Origin: Desulfotomaculum sp.
GTDB taxonomy: Bacteria; Bacillota; Desulfotomaculia; Desulfotomaculales; Nap2-2B
NCBI GenBank assembly: GCA_003513005.1
Contig: DOTD01000095.1
Location: forward strand, 1 to 17,136
Length of the DNA stretch: 17,136 nucleotides
Reading direction: 5' to 3'
The notes beneath the pieces are model-generated. The model was not told the DNA's origin, made no database searches, and saw only the letters and a program-made list of their open reading frames with translations. A program made the position numbers and the translations under genes. Below are positions 15,206 through 17,136 of this stretch, in pieces; position 1 is the stretch's first letter; every line of letters starts with the position of its first letter.

Positions 15206-15313
15206 CTTGGCGGCGGTATGGAACTGGCGTTTGCCTGTGACATCAGAATTGCTTCCGGCAAGGCTTTTTTTAATGTACAATATAAGGAAAAAGCCCTGTC
15301 GATGAAATATTAA
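15206..15313 (+). pseudogene. Enoyl-CoA hydratase fragment (possible bbsH relic)
   Basis: Translation from 15206 gives LGGGMELAFACDIRIASGKAFF, the second oxyanion-hole and core helix segment of a crotonase (compare LGGGCELALACDFRVAS at 835). The match includes the catalytic Glu of GGGME. A TGA lies just upstream, the homology stops after about 22 codons and a TAA follows at 15311. The N-terminal third and C-terminal half are absent. It lies 35 bases after bbsF, where a bbsH-type gene could once have stood. The region 15171-15476 otherwise holds only the repeat, promoter-like and terminator-like sites listed separately. Confidence 0.75.
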
Positions 15314-15379
15314 GGTAAATGGGAGAAATATGTAAATTCCTATTGTAATAAATATATAACAATATTATATTATTATAAC
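15246..15379 (+). repeat. Left long direct repeat flanking the IS1634-type element
   Basis: The segment starts GAATTGCTTCCGGCAAGG and matches the right copy (from 16949) nearly perfectly over its first 30 bases. It then matches with substitutions and gaps up to TTATATTATT just before the left end of the element. The order and orientation are the same in both copies. It includes the end of the hydratase relic. Confidence 0.7.
15343..15371 (+). promoter_or_regulatory. Promoter-like site in the left repeat
   Basis: TTGTAA (15343-15348), 17 bases, TATATT (15366-15371). The same spacing and -10 box occur in the right repeat at 17071-17099. It would read into the dead element, antisense to its transposase. 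The A/T-rich setting means chance matches are possible. Confidence 0.35.
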
Positions 15380-15406
15380 CTGACTTTTGTAGAAAGAACA
15401 AAAGAA

Positions 15407-15449
15407 AAAACAGCGTAACCCTTTGAAACGCAACGGTTGGCGCTGTTTT
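15407..15449. terminator. Intrinsic terminator inside the IS element
   Basis: AAAACAGCG (15407-15415) pairs with CGCTGTTTT (15441-15449), with a further inner AACC/GGTT pairing. T-runs follow in both directions. It lies just downstream of the minus-strand transposase relic and also faces any transcription coming out of bbsF. Confidence 0.65.
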
Positions 15450-15476
15450 AATTTTGTCATATTCTCATTGTGGGAA

Positions 15477-16911
15477 TCAGCCTTTTTTCACATCACCTAA
15501 AATATTTTTAATATCTTTTAACCGCATTAACTTTTTGCTGAAATCAACTCCCACAGCGGCGCCAATAGAGTCCGTCACCTCATCAGCATAGTCAAACAAA
15601 TTCGCTTTTAGTAACCTTGAAAGACTCCTCAATCCGCCATAGCCCCCGGTAGATCTCGATAATCTCATCGTCAGACTTTTTCCACTTGCTGGTTACAATG
15701 GCGTAATAACCGTCAAACTTTTCCTCTTCCTTGAGTTTCGCCGCGTCAAATACCGGTTTTTGTTTCGAGGTAAGGATCTCGCCGGTTTTTTTGTCAAAAA
15801 CGAGGTTTTTCACATATTTAGCGGCGCCATAAGACGTCGCCTTATTGTATTTGGCGGGATCTCTAACCAAATCCAGGGCTTTCATGATAGCAGGCTCCCG
15901 TTCGGTTTTGGCCCGTTTGTCATAGTCCCGGCTGTAAAACACCACCTGTTTCTCATCGATCTGGACTTTTTTCGGTTTGCCATTGCTAGCAGTTATGGTG
16001 ATCTCCCGGGGATACAGTCTGGACTTTATCTTGTAACCTTCCCCCCGCCAGACATAGCCCTTTTCATTAAAAACGAAGTCTTTCAGTTCTTTTTGGGCGC
16101 CTCTCACAGTTTGGCTGAGCACATACCCATTGCCCAGGCCATGGCTATTGAAATAAACATTTCTTGCTGTGTTCAGCCCCTTGCCGGCGACCACGATGAT
16201 CCGGCCCAGGTTATACTCCCTGGTCAACTCCGTGAGTATAGGGATCAAGGTAGTTTTATCCGGCTCGTTGCCGGGGAACAGCCGGTAAGAAATGGGCAGT
16301 CCCATCGTGTCCATGAACAACCCCATCTGGACGATTGGGTCAGGGCGATGTTCCTTGGAGACGCCTTTTTTTCTTAACTCGTCAGGCTTGTCGATCTCGA
16401 AATAGTAATTGGTTACATCATAATAAACCAACTCGGTGTTCCGGCCGTAACTTTCGCAGATTCTTTGGTGAATCCAGAGTTGAAGTGCGTCTTTGTATTT
16501 ATTAATCAGAGAAAGACTTCTGTACACATCGTCAAGAGAGAAATCATTATTCTCAAAGTAACTGCCCTTTTCCTCGTAGGTTTTCATCTTCGAGGCAGGG
16601 TTAAGCAGCCTGGAGAAGACAAGGAGCTTAACAATATTATTTAGACTGTAGTCAATATCAAGATTGCGTTGCCGGTTGATGAGAAAAGTGTGAATGCCGA
16701 GTTCGTGGTAGATTTTGCTGAGGGCGGCATATCCGAAATTCTTTCTTGGGAAATCAGGTTTAATCCGTTCATTCATGTCTATACTGAGGGTAGCGGGGGC
16801 ATTGCATTCCAGCTGTTTTTGATTCATCTCAGCTACCACTTTTTCGAAATGAGCGATCGGGTCGTCATAGTGATTTTGCAGATCATCAAGATATCCCAGA
16901 GTCTTAATCGT
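15477..16911 (-). pseudogene. IS1634-family transposase, broken
   Basis: The minus-strand frame from 16911 (TIKTLGYLDDLQNHYDDPIAHFEK) to 15592 carries the IS4-type DDE domain. Asp141 (YYDVTNYYFE, counted from the GTG at 16839) and the YRGLWRIEESF segment with the third acid are present. The second catalytic acid is lost: VVADKG of the family reads VVAGKG (GGC at 16185-16183). The N-terminal ~25 residues are cut by a stop at 16914. After TKSE the frame breaks near 15605, and the true C-terminus (LFDYADEVTDSIGAAVGVDF, ending at 15477) continues in another frame with an internal piece missing. This suggests an out-of-frame deletion. Confidence 0.85.
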
Positions 16912-17024
16912 TCAAGATTCATTTCTCTATTTATGCTGCAAAACTAGGGAATTGCTTCCAGCAAGGCTTTTTTAATGCGTAGTATAGGGAAATGCCTTTC
17001 AGAAGGAATAATATGAATATTGTA

Positions 17025-17076
17025 AGTAATATGTAATTTCCAATTGTAAAGAGTAATATGTATATTCCTATTGCAA
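17025..17076 (+). repeat. Tandem repeat of about 25-27 bp
   Basis: AGTAATATGTAATTTCC... (17025-17049) and AGTAATATGTATATTCC... (17052-17076) are two imperfect copies, each ending in TTGyAA. Only one copy exists in the left direct repeat, so the duplication arose after the two flanks separated or was lost on the left. Confidence 0.55.
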
Positions 17077-17099
17077 TAAAAATTTAATAGTGTTATATT
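17071..17099 (+). promoter_or_regulatory. Promoter-like site in the right repeat
   Basis: TTGCAA (17071-17076), 17 bases, TATATT (17094-17099). This would drive a plus-strand gene beyond the right edge of the window. Its preservation in both repeats, while surrounding bases changed, is mild support. Confidence 0.4.
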
Positions 17100-17136
17100 A
17101 TTGCCACGGGATATTAGCCCAACTTTCCCCTCCAAA

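Larger units (their letters stand above)
15380..16947 (-). mobile_element. Degenerate IS1634-family (IS4-superfamily) insertion element
   Basis: A minus-strand transposase relic of IS1634 type fills this interval. The proposed ends are CTGACTTTTGTAG (from 15380) and, read inward on the minus strand, CTAGTTTTGCAG (from 16947), an imperfect terminal inverted repeat. Long direct repeats abut both ends exactly. IS1634 itself was described in Mycoplasma mycoides as making unusually long, variable-length target duplications, which fits. The element cannot be active because its transposase is broken in several places. Exact ends are inferred. Confidence 0.7.
16948..17106 (+). repeat. Right long direct repeat flanking the IS1634-type element
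   Basis: This is a diverged copy of 15246-15379, beginning directly at the right end of the element with GGAATTGCTTCCAGCAAGG. One frame still reads IASSKAF as in crotonases. It is about 25 bases longer than the left copy because of the internal tandem repeat at 17025-17076. The right-hand limit is approximate. Confidence 0.65.

Noticed and set aside
15760..16377. 205-codon plus-strand open frame
   Set aside because: It lies entirely opposite the transposase relic and shows no family motif; it is a shadow frame.
1..17136. tRNA, rRNA, CRISPR array, riboswitch
   Set aside because: No repeat-spacer array, cloverleaf or known riboswitch core was recognised on either strand by eye.

Overview
The window reads as part of an anaerobic aromatic or fatty-acid degradation island from a Gram-positive (Clostridia / Peptococcaceae-like) bacterium. 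This placement is an inference. It rests on the A+T-leaning sequence, strong AGGAGG-type Shine-Dalgarno sites, several GTG starts, IS1634- and IS1182-type transposase relics, and a sigma-54 type promoter ahead of a catabolic operon. All intact genes (835-15170) lie on the plus strand.

Layout. 1-780: start of an unidentified minus-strand gene running off the left edge, a hairpin, a sigma-A-like promoter with a decayed short ORF, then a near-consensus sigma-54 promoter (759-775). 835-4865: enoyl-CoA hydratase, SDR dehydrogenase, thiolase and acyl-CoA dehydrogenase, a complete beta-oxidation set. 4866-5299: relic of an IS1182-family transposase start and a 29-bp repeat shared with the leader at 480-508. 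5300-9211: VOC-fold protein, MaoC-type hydratase, second thiolase, 3-hydroxyacyl-CoA dehydrogenase and second enoyl-CoA hydratase. 9488-15170: zinc-ribbon/OB protein, SCP2-type thiolase, two paired SDRs and two family III CoA-transferases. This is the gene content and order of bbsABCDEF, the benzylsuccinate beta-oxidation operon of anaerobic toluene degraders. 15206-17136: a fragment of a third enoyl-CoA hydratase, then a dead IS1634-family element between long diverged direct repeats.

How the genes could work together. BbsEF activates (R)-benzylsuccinate (or a substituted or analogous fumarate adduct) with CoA from succinyl-CoA. An acyl-CoA dehydrogenase and a hydratase form the beta-hydroxyacyl-CoA; bbsG and bbsH are not found next to bbsF, so the dehydrogenase at 3732 and the hydratases at 835 or 8426 are candidates. 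BbsCD oxidises the alcohol and BbsAB cleaves the ketone to benzoyl-CoA (or analogue) plus succinyl-CoA. The two extra thiolases, the 3-hydroxyacyl-CoA dehydrogenase and the MaoC protein could serve the lower pathway or a related side-chain oxidation. No benzylsuccinate synthase (bss) gene and no regulator is visible, so the actual substrate cannot be fixed from this window.

Most notable: BbsC has lost SDR cofactor-site residues while BbsD keeps them; BbsE lacks the expected catalytic Asp; the sigma-54 promoter; and an IS1634 relic whose flanking repeats look like the long target duplications known for that family, made in the remains of a bbsH-like gene.
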